From positions 1-64,000 of the forward strand of contig NZ_FUYZ01000010.1 in the NCBI RefSeq assembly GCF_900167905.1: a stretch of DNA of 64,000 bases. Reading direction: 5' to 3'. The position numbers were made by a program, and so were the translations under genes. The stretch is from Soonwooa buanensis. Lineage in GTDB: Bacteria; Bacteroidota; Bacteroidia; Flavobacteriales; Weeksellaceae. The notes under the pieces are model-generated. The model saw only the letters and a list, made by a program, of their open reading frames with translations. It was not told the DNA's origin and ran no database searches. Below are positions 19,629-29,640 of the stretch, piece by piece (the stretch's first letter is position 1; every line of letters begins with the position of its first letter).

Positions 19629-21116
19629 ATGCAATTAAATTGCTATTTTAGGGACTTTATTTCAAAAGAAAAGAATTTGGAAACACAACAACAATCGGGC
19701 GAATCTAAAACCGAATTAAAAAGAGGTCTCAAAAATCGTCATATTCAGCTAATTGCGTTAGGAGGAGCAATCGGTACAGGTCTATTTTTAGGGATTGGTC
19801 CAGCTGCCGTTTTGGCGGGTCCATCAGTAATTTTGGGTTATGCTTTTGCAGGACTTATCGCTTTTTTTATCATGCGTCAGCTTGGTGAGATGGTCGTTCA
19901 GGAGCCTGTTTCAGGAAGTTTTAGCCATTTTGCGTATAAATATTGGGGCTCATTTGCTGGTTTTGCCTCTGGGTGGAATTATTGGTTGTTGTATATTCTT
20001 GTTAGTATGGCAGAGCTAACAGCAATTGGCGTTTATGTCCAGTTTTGGTGGCCCGAAATTCCATTATGGATGTCGAGTTTATTTTTCTTTTTTGTCATTA
20101 ATGCTTTGAATCTTGCTTCGGTGAAAGTCTATGGTGAAGCCGAATTTTGGTTTTCCATTGTTAAAGTTGTTGCAATTATTGCGATGATTATTTTCGGAAG
20201 TTATTTGTTGATTAGCGGAACTGGCGGTGATCAAGCAACCATTTCTAACCTTTGGAATAATGGTGGTTTCTTCCCAAAAGGATGGATTGACACTGACGGA
20301 AAAGGTGGTTTTGTAGGGCTTTTGGCTGCAATGGCTTTGATTATGTTTTCATTCGGTGGACTAGAGTTGGTTGGTATTACGGCGGCAGAAGCAGAAAATC
20401 CAGAGAAAAATATTCCTAGAGCAACCAATCAAGTTATTTATAGAATCTTAATTTTCTATGTCGGTGCTTTGATTATCTTGTTTTCGTTGTCACCTTGGGA
20501 AAAAATTACAGCAGGAAGTAGCCCGTTTGTTATGGTATTTGAAAGGTTAAATGGATTTCAATTTGATATATTTGGTACGACAATTCAGTTTACAAAATTA
20601 ATTGCTAATATTCTTAATATCATTGTTTTAACTGCAGCATTGTCAGTTTACAACAGTAGTGTTTATAGTAATAGTAGAATGTTATTTGGTCTTGCCGAAC
20701 AAGGTAATGCTCCTCGATTTTTGTCTAAATTAAATAAAAATCACGTTCCTGTAATGGCAATTTTGGTGTCAGCTGCGTTTGCTGCAATTTGTATCGTCAT
20801 TAATAAAATAATACCAGAACAAGCTTTAGAAATCCTAATGTCATTGGTGGTTTCTTGTCTTGTAATCAATTGGATAATGATTAGTTATACACATATTAAA
20901 TTCAAACAAGCTTATAAAAATACAAAAACCTTGTTCCCATCTTTTGCTTATCCTTTAACTAATTATATCTGTCTTATTTTCCTATTCGGAATTTTGGTGA
21001 TTATGTGGTTTACAGGACTAAAAATTTCGGTAGAACTTATTCCGATTTGGTTAGCATTCTTATTTTTATGTTATCTAGGTGTTAAGAAGAACAATGCCAA
21101 AAAACTTTCAAAATAA
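19629..21116 (+). CDS. APC-family amino-acid permease
   Basis: The 495-residue transporter has about 12 helices. Its AroP/CycA/YifK-type N-terminus is RGLKNRHIQLIALGGAIGTG (residues 33-52), which contains the substrate-binding GAIGTG loop of helix 1. The FGGLELVGITAAEAENPEKNIPRA block, typical of the AAT subfamily, lies near residue 240. It imports an amino acid with protons; which one cannot be read from sequence. The ATG at 19629 may be too early: a TTG at 19677 gives METQQQSGESK, a more typical opening. Confidence 0.9.
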   Translation: MQLNCYFRDFISKEKNLETQQQSGESKTELKRGLKNRHIQLIALGGAIGTGLFLGIGPAAVLAGPSVILGYAFAGLIAFFIMRQLGEMVVQEPVSGSFSHFAYKYWGSFAGFASGWNYWLLYILVSMAELTAIGVYVQFWWPEIPLWMSSLFFFFVINALNLASVKVYGEAEFWFSIVKVVAIIAMIIFGSYLLISGTGGDQATISNLWNNGGFFPKGWIDTDGKGGFVGLLAAMALIMFSFGGLELVGITAAEAENPEKNIPRATNQVIYRILIFYVGALIILFSLSPWEKITAGSSPFVMVFERLNGFQFDIFGTTIQFTKLIANILNIIVLTAALSVYNSSVYSNSRMLFGLAEQGNAPRFLSKLNKNHVPVMAILVSAAFAAICIVINKIIPEQALEILMSLVVSCLVINWIMISYTHIKFKQAYKNTKTLFPSFAYPLTNYICLIFLFGILVIMWFTGLKISVELIPIWLAFLFLCYLGVKKNNAKKLSK

Positions 21117-21127
21117 ATAAATTTAAA

Positions 21128-21153
21128 AGTCTCATTTTTGAGGCTTTTTTTAT
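21128..21153 (+). terminator. Terminator of the permease gene
   Basis: AGTCTCA (21128-21134) pairs with TGAGGCT (21139-21145) with one G-U pair and a 4-base loop, followed by a run of T. Confidence 0.7.
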
Positions 21154-21268
21154 TGAAAATACTTCTGCGATTGCTTTTCATTAAAAAGGTTAAATTGATT
21201 CTTGTCAGTTTTTGGAAATTTGTTTTGGTATGTTAATTGCGTCTTAGGTTATAGCAAAAAATAAAAAA

Positions 21269-21766
21269 ATGAAAAGTACATTAACTGGCGGAATGCTATT
21301 AGGATTGAGTTTATTATCAAGTTTAGCATTTGCACAAACGACACAAAAAGTTGATATTACACCTTTCCCAAAAGCAGAAAAAGGTATGAAACAAGTGGTT
21401 ATCGAAGTGCCACATTCTAACAATGACGCAAACAAAAAGATCGAAATATTTGTTGGTAAATCTATGCAAACAGATGGTTGTAACAGAATTTGGTTGTCTG
21501 GACAGTTTTCTAAATCAGAGTTGAAAGGTTGGGGTTACGATTATTTAACCTTTAAGACTGATGGATCAACACCTTCGACCAATATGGCTTGTCCAAATGC
21601 AGCGCCTAAGAATGAGTTTGTAAAATCACAAGGATACTTCACAGACTATAATGGACGAATGCCTATCGTGTTATACATCCCTGATGGTTACGAAGCGAAA
21701 TTTAGAATTTATAAAGCCGAAAAGGATCTTTATAGCGCACAAGAAATTATGTCAAAATCGAAATAA
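21269..21766 (+). CDS. eco: Ecotin, serine protease inhibitor
   Basis: The 165-residue protein has a signal peptide (cut after AFA, residue 22). It then aligns by eye with ecotin: PFPKAEKGMKQVVIEVP, ELKGWGYDYLTF and the reactive loop STNMACP (residues 103-109), then MPIVLYIPDGYEAKFRIYKAE. Cys71 and Cys108 match the E. coli disulfide C50-C87. Ecotin is a periplasmic dimer that inhibits trypsin-fold proteases. The E. coli P1-P1' pair is Met-Met; here it is Asn105-Met106, an unusual P1 residue. It is a single gene with its own terminator. Confidence 0.93.
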   Translation: MKSTLTGGMLLGLSLLSSLAFAQTTQKVDITPFPKAEKGMKQVVIEVPHSNNDANKKIEIFVGKSMQTDGCNRIWLSGQFSKSELKGWGYDYLTFKTDGSTPSTNMACPNAAPKNEFVKSQGYFTDYNGRMPIVLYIPDGYEAKFRIYKAEKDLYSAQEIMSKSK

Positions 21767-21785
21767 GATTTAGATATTTAACATT

Positions 21786-21822
21786 AAAAAAGAGGCTGCC
21801 AAACTATGACAGCCTCTTTTTA
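21786..21822 (+). terminator. Terminator of the ecotin gene
   Basis: AGAGGCTG (21791-21798) pairs exactly with CAGCCTCT (21810-21817); flanking A and T runs extend the stem and provide a U-tract. Confidence 0.85.
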
Positions 21823-21927
21823 TGATTATCCTTTTCTATTAGAACTCTAGATATTTTTCTTTCTTTTTCAGAAAAGCTTATGCCACAGTTCTTCTCAGGT
21901 TTTTCAATAAAATTAGTCTCTTTTAGA

Positions 21928-23181
21928 TTAATTTTTGATAATCTTAGCTTGATTTATTCTTCCATAATTATCAACTGCACTTACGAAGTAAGTACCAGCC
22001 TTTAGATTTCTAACATCAATTTTATTATCTAAAACTTCTTTTTCGATAACTACTCTTCCAGATGCCTCAAAAACTTTAGCTGATTTAATCTTAATATTCT
22101 GATCAGTTACGAAGCTAAGAACGTCTTTTACAGGATTTGGAGTAATTACAAATGTTTTTTGTAGATTAATATTACTCGTTGCAAGTGCGTTATCCTTTAA
22201 AAAATAAATTTTAGACTCTGTGTTATACGCTATACAACCTTGTCCACAATTAGCTACTGATAGAATTTGCTCAGATTGTGAAATTGGAAAATCATCAATC
22301 GGTAAGAAAGTATCAATATTAAATCTTTTTATACCAGCATTGTAGCTATAATAATTATTAGCATATGTAATAATTCTATTGGTATAATCTATTGTAAAGC
22401 TTCCTTTCACATTACTAAAAGTACCTAACAATGTGCTGTTTTTATAGTCGAACACTTGACCATTGTCAAAGATAACTTTACCTTCAAAAATCACAAAATC
22501 ACCTGGATACGATGTTAATGTAACATTCTGATTAATATCTGTTGCACCGTTTGCAGTCACCTTAATTCTTCTAAGTTTGGAGTCAGATGTACCTGTGCTT
22601 ATTCCTAGAATATATTCTGGCGATTCGAATGCAATGATATCAGCAGAATCATAAGTGAAATTTTCTGGATTAAAACTAGTTGTAGGACGCATTACCCCTT
22701 CATCATAGATAGCGACTCCCTTAAACGACGCTGACGTATTAAACTGTTTTTTACTAACTGCAATTGTGTTAGGACTTCCTGGCATTACTTTAATGTCTCC
22801 TGCATATAAAGGACCATAGCTAACCGAAGTACCCATCGAAAACGGCGCAGCAAAAGTTTGGCTCGCTACATCATATTTTCTAACGGAATTAGTTCCTCGA
22901 AATCCAACATAGATAAATGCACTATTATCAGAAATAGCCATAACGGTCGGTTCGCTACCTGCAAAAACTGTTTTATCAACACTTATTGTTTTTGGTGAAA
23001 TAACAGCAAGACTGTTTCCATTACTACCATTGGTACTCGGCACTGTTGCAAACATTTTATCACTAACTTTATCATAAAGGATTTTGTTAGTTTTAATGGC
23101 AATAGAACCATTTACTGTTAATTGAGCAGTAGACATTTGAGCAACTAAGCACACAAATGCAATTGTAAAATTTTTCGTCAT
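21928..23181 (-). CDS. Secreted beta-propeller-like protein with T9SS sorting domain
   Basis: The 417-residue product has a signal peptide (cut about residue 18), then a repeat-rich region with YVTN/WD-like strands (LAVISPKTISVDKTVF, FIYVGFRGTNSVRKYDV, GDIKVMPGSPNTIAVS), suggesting a propeller. The last 80 residues are a type A T9SS sorting domain: FVITPNPVKDVLSF, KVFEASGRVV and DVRNLKAGTYFVS. It should be exported by Sec and the type IX system to the cell surface or medium. Ligand is unknown. It lies 13 bases downstream of typA on the same strand, so it may be read from that transcript, an odd pairing. Confidence 0.85.
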   Translation of the reverse strand: MTKNFTIAFVCLVAQMSTAQLTVNGSIAIKTNKILYDKVSDKMFATVPSTNGSNGNSLAVISPKTISVDKTVFAGSEPTVMAISDNSAFIYVGFRGTNSVRKYDVASQTFAAPFSMGTSVSYGPLYAGDIKVMPGSPNTIAVSKKQFNTSASFKGVAIYDEGVMRPTTSFNPENFTYDSADIIAFESPEYILGISTGTSDSKLRRIKVTANGATDINQNVTLTSYPGDFVIFEGKVIFDNGQVFDYKNSTLLGTFSNVKGSFTIDYTNRIITYANNYYSYNAGIKRFNIDTFLPIDDFPISQSEQILSVANCGQGCIAYNTESKIYFLKDNALATSNINLQKTFVITPNPVKDVLSFVTDQNIKIKSAKVFEASGRVVIEKEVLDNKIDVRNLKAGTYFVSAVDNYGRINQAKIIKN

Positions 23182-23194
23182 ATATGTTTTAATA

Positions 23195-25000
23195 TTATCC
23201 TTTTGCGTTACGTTCTACACGTTTTCTTTCTTCTTCAGAAAGGATTTTCTTTCTCATACGGATGAAGTTAGGCGTTACCTCGATCGCTTCATCAGCTTGG
23301 ATGTATTCCATACATTCTTCAAGAGAAAGTAAGATTTTTGGAGCTACACCAGTATCTTTATCTTTACCAGAAGCTCTCATGTTGTTCAATTGTTTAGCTT
23401 CAACAATATTTACAACCAAATCACCTGGTTTGTTTTGTTCACCGATAATCATACCTGCGTAGATTTCCTCTCCTGGATCAACAAAGAATTTACCTCTATC
23501 TTGTAATTTCGCGATAGAATATTCAGTTGCAGGACCTTGCGTTTTAGAAACCAAAACACCATTATTTCTTCCAGGAATAGCACCTTTGAAAGGCTTATAT
23601 TCTGTAAATCTGTGTGCCATAATTGCTTCACCAGCCGTCGCAGTCAACATCTGAGAACGTAATCCAATCAATCCTCTTGATGGAATTTCAAATTCTAAGT
23701 GTTGCATTTCACCTTTTGTTTCCATGATGTGAAGATCACCTTTTCTTTGTGTTGCTAAGTCGATAACTCTAGAAGCAACTTCTTCTGGAACGTCAACTAC
23801 TAAAGATTCATAAGGCTCGCATTGTACACCATCAATCTCTTTAAGGATAACTTGTGGTTGACCAATTGTCATTTCGTAACCTTCTCTTCTCATTGTTTCG
23901 ATAAGAACAGATAAGTGAAGAATACCTCTACCGAAAACTAAGAATGTGTTAGCATCGTCAGTCTGTTGAACTCTAAGTGCTAAGTTTTTTTCTAATTCTT
24001 TTGTTAAACGTTCTTTAAGGTGGTTAGATGTAACATATTTTCCATCTTTTCCGAAGAAAGGCGAGTTGTTAATTGAGAACGTCATGTTAAGCGTTGGCTC
24101 ATCGATAGACGTTCTTGGAAGTGGTTCTGGATTTTCTAAATCAACAAATGAATCACCGATTTGGAAAGCGTCAAAACCTACTACTGCACAGATGTCTCCA
24201 GCCAATACTTCAGTTACTTTTTTCTTACCAAGACCTTCAAAAACATAAAGTTCTTTTACTTTACCTTTTACGATTTTGTCACCTTCTTGAGCAAGACCAA
24301 TCCATTGACCTTCGCTAATGCTACCTCTAATAACTTTTCCGATCGCAATTCTTCCTAAGAAAGAAGAGTAATCTAAAGAAACGATTTGCATTTGAAGATT
24401 TCCTTCCACAACTTTTGGTTCAGGAACATATTGAAGAACACCATCCAAAATTGGTAAGATGCTATCTGTAGGTTCTAGACTTGTGTTAAACCAACCTTGC
24501 TTAGACGATCCGTAGAATGTTGGGAAGTCTAATTGCTCTTCTGTTGCATCTAGGTTAAAGAACAAATCAAATACTTGATCGTGTACTTCTTCTGGACGAC
24601 AATTAGGCTTATCAACTTTATTGATAACTACGATAGGTTTAAGACCTAATTCTAAAGCTTTTTGCAAAACAAAACGCGTTTGCGGCATTGGACCTTCGAA
24701 AGCATCAACTAGCAAGATAACACCATCAGCCATTTTCAAAACACGCTCTACCTCTCCACCGAAATCGGCGTGACCAGGCGTATCGATAACATTGATTTTG
24801 GTGTCTTTGTATGTAACAGAAATGTTTTTAGATAAAATAGTAATACCTCTTTCTCTTTCAAGGTCGTTATTATCCATAATCAATTCTCCAGATTCTTGAT
24901 TTTCTCTAAAGATATTGGTTGCGTGGATGATTTTATCAACCAAAGTAGTCTTACCGTGGTCAACGTGCGCGATAATCGCAATATTTCTAATGTTTTGCAT
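23195..25000 (-). CDS. typA: Translational GTPase TypA/BipA
   Basis: TypA is an EF-G-like GTPase that acts on ribosomes and in stress adaptation. The 601-residue product has the G1 motif AHVDHGKTT (residues 10-18), switch I RERGITI, G3 [16 protein letters not shown] and G4 NKVDKP. It also has the C-terminal TypA-specific blocks ([39 protein letters not shown]). Length matches the usual 600-615. A TAATTTTG -7 box lies 18 bases ahead of the start. Confidence 0.97.
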   Translation of the reverse strand: MQNIRNIAIIAHVDHGKTTLVDKIIHATNIFRENQESGELIMDNNDLERERGITILSKNISVTYKDTKINVIDTPGHADFGGEVERVLKMADGVILLVDAFEGPMPQTRFVLQKALELGLKPIVVINKVDKPNCRPEEVHDQVFDLFFNLDATEEQLDFPTFYGSSKQGWFNTSLEPTDSILPILDGVLQYVPEPKVVEGNLQMQIVSLDYSSFLGRIAIGKVIRGSISEGQWIGLAQEGDKIVKGKVKELYVFEGLGKKKVTEVLAGDICAVVGFDAFQIGDSFVDLENPEPLPRTSIDEPTLNMTFSINNSPFFGKDGKYVTSNHLKERLTKELEKNLALRVQQTDDANTFLVFGRGILHLSVLIETMRREGYEMTIGQPQVILKEIDGVQCEPYESLVVDVPEEVASRVIDLATQRKGDLHIMETKGEMQHLEFEIPSRGLIGLRSQMLTATAGEAIMAHRFTEYKPFKGAIPGRNNGVLVSKTQGPATEYSIAKLQDRGKFFVDPGEEIYAGMIIGEQNKPGDLVVNIVEAKQLNNMRASGKDKDTGVAPKILLSLEECMEYIQADEAIEVTPNFIRMRKKILSEEERKRVERNAKG

Positions 25001-25018
25001 AAAGGATTTTTACGGGTG

Positions 25019-25026
25019 CAAAATTA
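25019..25026 (-). promoter_or_regulatory. -7 promoter box of typA
   Basis: On the minus strand it reads TAATTTTG, a full TAnnTTTG match, predicting a leader of about 14 bases before the ATG at 25000. No clear -33 TTTG is seen. Confidence 0.5.
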
Positions 25027-25067
25027 CGGAATTTTCAGAAAAAAAAATTATAAGTGACGAAAATTTA

Positions 25068-25106
25068 ACAAAAAAACAAAAAGTCCACTCTTGCGAATGG
25101 ACTTTT
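25068..25106 (-). terminator. Terminator of the M36 peptidase gene
   Basis: AAAAGTCCA (25079-25087) pairs with TGGACTTTT (25098-25106). On the minus strand it is followed by a T-rich run, 26 bases past the stop of the peptidase. Confidence 0.75.
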
Positions 25107-25131
25107 AAAAAATTATAATTGCAAAAATTAA

Positions 25132-27735
25132 TTATTCTACAATCAATTTATCAGTTTGGATAACATTACCATTTTCAGAGATATTAACTAAGTAAACACC
25201 TTTTGGCATGTTAGACGTTGATACAGCTTCAACACTATTTTTCTTTCTTTCAAAAGATTTGATAGTTTTTCCAGAAATATCGATTACTTCAACCTTTACA
25301 GAGCCTTGGCTAAGCGTTGGTCTTCCAGCAATAAAGAATTCTCCTTTAGCAGGATTTGGATAAACATTAAATGCTTTTGCTTTATTAGCTTCAGAAGTTG
25401 CCATTTTACATTTTTCAGGCACATTATAATCTTCAGTCTGATCAGCAACACTAGTATTAGAACCTGCATTTGCGTTAAGACCTAAACCTCTTTTAGCAAA
25501 AACATTCCAGATTAAACATTCGTCAGCACCACCAGTAGCAAGATCTGCTTGGATGATAGCATTTCTTCCTGATACGAAATCTGGAGAACATGGTTGTAAC
25601 TTCAATCCATCTACTACTAACTGTACAACTTTCGCACTACCACTATTAGGATTTGCAACGATATCTGAGGCGTATCCATATTTTTCTGCTAACTTCCAAT
25701 GCAAATCCCAAAGCATAGTTGCCCAAACTTGACCTACGTCATGTGGCGATTGTGCACCAGCAATACTGTTATAAGTCCAGTTGTTAACAGCAAAATCAGG
25801 AGAATATTTTTTCCCTCTAATCCCTAAACCTGTAGGTTGTTGACCAGCAGAATAAGTAGCTATACCTCTTGCAGTTGCAGCAGTATATTCTGGCTTGTTA
25901 GTCATCATCAAAGCAAAGAAATCTGACCAACCTTCACCCATCTGCTCACCATTATTAAGACATCCCATACTGTTACCAGTAAGACGGTTAGAGATACCAT
26001 GTCCATATTCATGAACCATTACACCATTATCAAAACTAGAGTTTTTATAACCATTCCCCATATCCTTCAAATCTACATTAACTGTTTTTCCACTGTTAAT
26101 TAGCGAAATGATATAATCTCCTTCGTCTTTACCAACCATAATTGAAGGAATAGTAATTGTTTGATCTGTACCATTCATGTCAATCGCAGAATTGGTATTT
26201 GTACGATGTATAATAGCTCCTTTAGCTCCTGCCGCCTGAGCATTTTTCACCTTTACAATATTTGAACACTCCCCACCACTTCCAGGAGAATAATTTAATA
26301 ATGCTATTTTACCAGTCAATGAACCAGCTGTAATGGTACTACAACCGTTAGCTACGTTAGGAATAACAACATCTCCAGTTGTTGGTATAGAAAATAATAA
26401 TTTCCCAAAAGTTGCAGCACCTGCCGCTACACCTGGTCTAGATACAGCTTCCTCTGGAGAATTGTAGAATAGTTTTTGTTTTAAACCTAATGTCCCTGAT
26501 TTCCAAAGATACATTTGCATCCTAGGTGCAGCAACTGTTGATTCAGTTTCATAACCTGCATTAAAGTTTGCGTTGTTATAACCACTACCATCATAACCTT
26601 CTGCTCTTACAGCATCATTACCTCTACCTCCTTTATCGAAGTTATTTGTTTGGAAGTTCTTTGATGATTCTGTAAATCCAAATCGATAAAAAACATCATG
26701 CACCATATTATTAGCATAGAATAAATTGGTTATGGCAGAATGCTTGTTATCATACGCTGAGATTTCTGGTCCTTCAGCATAAGGGAAATCAAAGTTCAAA
26801 CCTGATCCACCATCAGTTATATCTGTGTTAGGTGGTGTATTTGTACTTGCATTATCAAAATATGCCCATACGTTATTTCCTCTGGTATAAGTGTAGTTTG
26901 CAGATCCTGTATCGTGCCATCCTAACGGTGATGCTGCAACATCCCATGGATCTGTTAAAACTGATCTAGAGCCAAATGTTGGAGCCTCGATCGGAAAAGG
27001 GAAAACATTATACGAAGCACTTGCAACCGCAGTAGCCGCTTTATGTGCAGTATTTATTTGATTTTCAACAAAAGCTGGTAAAAAATGATTGTGCACATGC
27101 TCGCCATCTTCTGAAGCTGCGTAGGCATCATCATGGAAATTACATGAAATAACCATATTATGTTTTTCCAAAACCTCGTTATTCTCAAGATTAACCATTA
27201 CTTGCCAAAATGCATTGTTTTTAGAATCATCTATAAAGAATAAACGTGCAGGCACTAACTTACCATCTTTTTGATAATAGTAAGCAAAATTAGCAACTTG
27301 ATCAGCTTTTGGATTATCAACAGCAACACCATCAGCAATCAATTTGTAATTAGCTTCAGCAAGACCTAGATTACTAATAACAGAAGAAAATGCAGATGTT
27401 ACAGAATTTGGTTTCGAATATTTTGAAACATTCTGAACAGTATCAAAATTATTATTAAATGACCACATTTTACCATCTTTAATAATAGCTTTTGCTAATG
27501 AATGATAAATAGGGACACCATTTACAGTTTGTTGCACATCCACAACATTTGCTTTCAAGCTAGCAGAATTATCCTCATTAAGGATTTTAAACTCTACCGC
27601 TTTTGACACTCCTTTAAAACTTGCATCATTTGAGATATGATCTCTAATAATCGTCTCCGTACTTTGTCCGTTCACCACAGTTAAGAAGAACAATGCTCCA
27701 ACTCCGATTGAACGCTTTAATAAAGAATTTTTCAT
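25132..27735 (-). CDS. M36 fungalysin-family metallopeptidase with PA and T9SS domains
   Basis: The 867-residue exported zinc peptidase starts with a signal peptide (residues 1-23) and then an inhibitory FTP-type propeptide (VVDVQQTVNGVPIYHSLAKA). In the catalytic domain the zinc motif HEYGH is at residues 575-579 (VMVHEYGHGISNRLTG), with the third ligand in GEGWSDFFALM. A protease-associated (PA) insert (GKIALLNYSPGSGGECSNI) interrupts it upstream. The last 75 residues are a T9SS sorting domain (FNVYPNPAKGEFF, KGVYLVNISENG). It would digest external protein for nutrition. The domain set is typical of flavobacterial M36 enzymes. Confidence 0.95.
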   Translation of the reverse strand: MKNSLLKRSIGVGALFFLTVVNGQSTETIIRDHISNDASFKGVSKAVEFKILNEDNSASLKANVVDVQQTVNGVPIYHSLAKAIIKDGKMWSFNNNFDTVQNVSKYSKPNSVTSAFSSVISNLGLAEANYKLIADGVAVDNPKADQVANFAYYYQKDGKLVPARLFFIDDSKNNAFWQVMVNLENNEVLEKHNMVISCNFHDDAYAASEDGEHVHNHFLPAFVENQINTAHKAATAVASASYNVFPFPIEAPTFGSRSVLTDPWDVAASPLGWHDTGSANYTYTRGNNVWAYFDNASTNTPPNTDITDGGSGLNFDFPYAEGPEISAYDNKHSAITNLFYANNMVHDVFYRFGFTESSKNFQTNNFDKGGRGNDAVRAEGYDGSGYNNANFNAGYETESTVAAPRMQMYLWKSGTLGLKQKLFYNSPEEAVSRPGVAAGAATFGKLLFSIPTTGDVVIPNVANGCSTITAGSLTGKIALLNYSPGSGGECSNIVKVKNAQAAGAKGAIIHRTNTNSAIDMNGTDQTITIPSIMVGKDEGDYIISLINSGKTVNVDLKDMGNGYKNSSFDNGVMVHEYGHGISNRLTGNSMGCLNNGEQMGEGWSDFFALMMTNKPEYTAATARGIATYSAGQQPTGLGIRGKKYSPDFAVNNWTYNSIAGAQSPHDVGQVWATMLWDLHWKLAEKYGYASDIVANPNSGSAKVVQLVVDGLKLQPCSPDFVSGRNAIIQADLATGGADECLIWNVFAKRGLGLNANAGSNTSVADQTEDYNVPEKCKMATSEANKAKAFNVYPNPAKGEFFIAGRPTLSQGSVKVEVIDISGKTIKSFERKKNSVEAVSTSNMPKGVYLVNISENGNVIQTDKLIVE

Positions 27736-28075
27736 ATTAAAACTACAATTGTATATTTTGATTTTTTGAACGCCCTAATGTACAGCTTTTTTTTATTGAA
27801 TTTAAAATTCAATTGTTAAATAGTTAAGTTTTAATTAAAATTTAAGCCCCACATCATTGTTATTTTCATAAAAATAATTGATTATAATCAATTATCAATA
27901 ATCATAATTAAAAGATGTATAAACTTGTTTTTACAGATATTTTCAATTGCATCCTTAAGAAAACACCTAAAAATCATCTTCAAATACAATTCAAACAATT
28001 TTTATCAATATTTTTAAGAACGTTATATATCTATCAAAAAAAAATGTATTTTTGTAAAAATTCAAAAAAAGTAAA
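27736..28075. other. Divergent promoter region between peptidase and E2 genes
   Basis: This gap of 340 bases has no ORF. It holds the promoters of both neighbours; the E2 -7 box is listed separately. A long T/A-rich stretch and no inverted repeat of note are seen. Confidence 0.4.
28047..28054 (+). promoter_or_regulatory. -7 promoter box of the E2 gene
   Basis: TATTTTTG matches TAnnTTTG fully and lies 21 bases ahead of the ATG at 28076. Confidence 0.5.
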
Positions 28076-29380
28076 ATGGCTGAATATAAGTTAATACTAC
28101 CCTCAATGGGAGAAGGTGTGATGGAAGCGACAATCATCAGTTGGTTATACAATGAAGGTGATATGGTTAAAGAAGACGATTCTGTTGTAGAAATTGCAAC
28201 AGATAAAGTTGACTCAGACGTTCCAACGCCAGTTTCTGGTAAAATTGTAAAAATCCTAAAACAAAAGGACGAAGTTGCTAAAATCGGCGAAGCCATTGCC
28301 ATTTTAGAAATTGAAGGAGAAGGATCAGCTTCTACCGAAGTTGCCCCAGTTGCAGATGCGCAACCAGATGCTGAAACTTTAAAAACGATAGAAGAACCAT
28401 TACAAGTTGCAGCTGCAGTAGCACTTTCGGGAGATCTTAATCTTTCACCGCTTGTAAAATCTATCGTACAACAAGAAAACATTTCTGAAACTGAACTTAA
28501 AACCATTAAAGGAAGCGGTTTAGAAAACAGAATTACAAAAGAAGATATTTTAGCGTATGTAGCTAACCGTGGTAATCAAGCCGCACCTGCGCCTGTTGCT
28601 GCTGCGCCAGTACAAGAAGCTCCAAAAGCTGCTGTACCAACTGCTCCAGTTACGCCAATCGCTGTTGCAGCGGGTGACGAGATCATCCCAATGGACAGAA
28701 TGCGTAAGATTATCGCAGAAAATATGGTTAAGGCGAAACAAATTGCACCACACGTAACATCTTTCATCGAGACGGACGTTACTAATGTTGTGAAATGGAG
28801 AGCTAAAAACAAGGCAGCATTCGAAAAGAGAGAAGGTGAAAAACTGACTTTCATGCCAATTTTCGTGAAGGCGATTGTTAAAGCCATTCAGGATTTCCCA
28901 ATGATCAATGTTTCTATTAGCGGTGAAAATATCATCAAAAAGAAAAACATCAACATCGGTATGGCAACAGCTTTACCAGACGGTAACCTAATTGTTCCGG
29001 TTATTAAAAATGCTGATCAATTATCACTTTCTGGACTTGCAAAAGCCATTAATGATTTGGCTTACAGAGCGAGAAACAAAAAGTTAAGACCAGAAGACAC
29101 GCAAGGTGCAACTTATACAATCTCGAACGTTGGTAGCTTCGGAAACCTTATGGGTACGCCAATTATCCCTCAACCGCAAGTTGCGATTTTAGCAATTGGT
29201 GCGATTGTTAAAAAACCAGCAGTTTTGGAAACGGAAGATGGCGACGTTATTGCAATCAGAAACTTGATGTTTATGTCACACTCTTACGATCACAGAGTTG
29301 TTGACGGATCTTTGGGTGGAATGATGCTAAAACACGTTCACGACTACCTAGAAAACTGGGATCTAAATACAGAAATCTAA
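28076..29380 (+). CDS. 2-oxoacid dehydrogenase E2 (dihydrolipoamide acyltransferase)
   Basis: E2 transfers acyl groups from lipoamide to CoA within a 2-oxoacid dehydrogenase complex. The 434-residue protein has one lipoyl domain (residues 1-76) with lipoylated Lys44 in EIATDKVDSD. A subunit-binding domain (about 127-165, LSPLVKSIVQQENIS and ITKEDILAYV) and an Ala/Pro linker follow. The acyltransferase domain ends in the catalytic SYDHRVVDG. A single lipoyl domain with TDKVDSDVP suggests a branched-chain (BCKDH-type) enzyme, but pyruvate or oxoglutarate cannot be excluded. E1 and E3 genes are not adjacent; lpdA is at 60394. Confidence 0.92.
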   Translation: MAEYKLILPSMGEGVMEATIISWLYNEGDMVKEDDSVVEIATDKVDSDVPTPVSGKIVKILKQKDEVAKIGEAIAILEIEGEGSASTEVAPVADAQPDAETLKTIEEPLQVAAAVALSGDLNLSPLVKSIVQQENISETELKTIKGSGLENRITKEDILAYVANRGNQAAPAPVAAAPVQEAPKAAVPTAPVTPIAVAAGDEIIPMDRMRKIIAENMVKAKQIAPHVTSFIETDVTNVVKWRAKNKAAFEKREGEKLTFMPIFVKAIVKAIQDFPMINVSISGENIIKKKNINIGMATALPDGNLIVPVIKNADQLSLSGLAKAINDLAYRARNKKLRPEDTQGATYTISNVGSFGNLMGTPIIPQPQVAILAIGAIVKKPAVLETEDGDVIAIRNLMFMSHSYDHRVVDGSLGGMMLKHVHDYLENWDLNTEI

Positions 29381-29400
29381 TATTAGATTTTTCCTAATAT

Positions 29401-29432
29401 AAAAGCCTTCAAAATTTTGAAGGCTTTTTTTA
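29401..29432 (+). terminator. Terminator of the E2 gene
   Basis: The 28 bases from 29401 to 29428 form a perfect palindrome (AAAAGCCTTCAAAA and its complement) followed by more T. The same GCCTTC arm also occurs in the terminator at 35885. Confidence 0.85.
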
Positions 29433-29436
29433 TTTG

Positions 29437-29541
29437 GGCGTCTTAACCAGCTGTCACTAGTCGCTGCGCCGCGCCAAAGCTAATGCCCGCGCCTGCGGCG
29501 CGAGCTCCAACATGCCGTTCCATCTGGGACGCGGGTGGGGA
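29437..29541. repeat. GC-rich intergenic island with inverted repeat
   Basis: About 100 bases are strongly GC-rich in an otherwise AT-rich region. GCGCCGC (29466-29472) pairs with GCGGCGC (29495-29501). There is no ORF of note. It looks like an extragenic palindromic repeat unit; copy number elsewhere in the genome is unknown. Confidence 0.5.
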
Positions 29542-29598
29542 ATAATTTTTAAAATTTGAGTAATTATGAATTTATAATTAATAAAATATTTAGACAAG

Positions 29599-29633
29599 AA
29601 AGCCTTTCAGAGTTTCAAACTCTGAAAGGCTTT
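29599..29633. repeat. 35-bp near-perfect palindrome, possible bidirectional terminator
   Basis: A 17-bp arm AAAGCCTTTCAGAGTTT (29599-29615) pairs exactly with 29617-29633 around a single central base. On the minus strand it lies downstream of the S1/P1 nuclease gene; a U-tract is weak on both sides. It could be a terminator or part of a repeat element. Confidence 0.5.
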
Positions 29634-29640
29634 AAATTAT

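Noticed and set aside
27991-28506. 171-codon antisense ORF over the E2 start
   Set aside because: Serine/alanine-rich shadow of the lipoyl domain and linker; the plus-strand E2 is certain.
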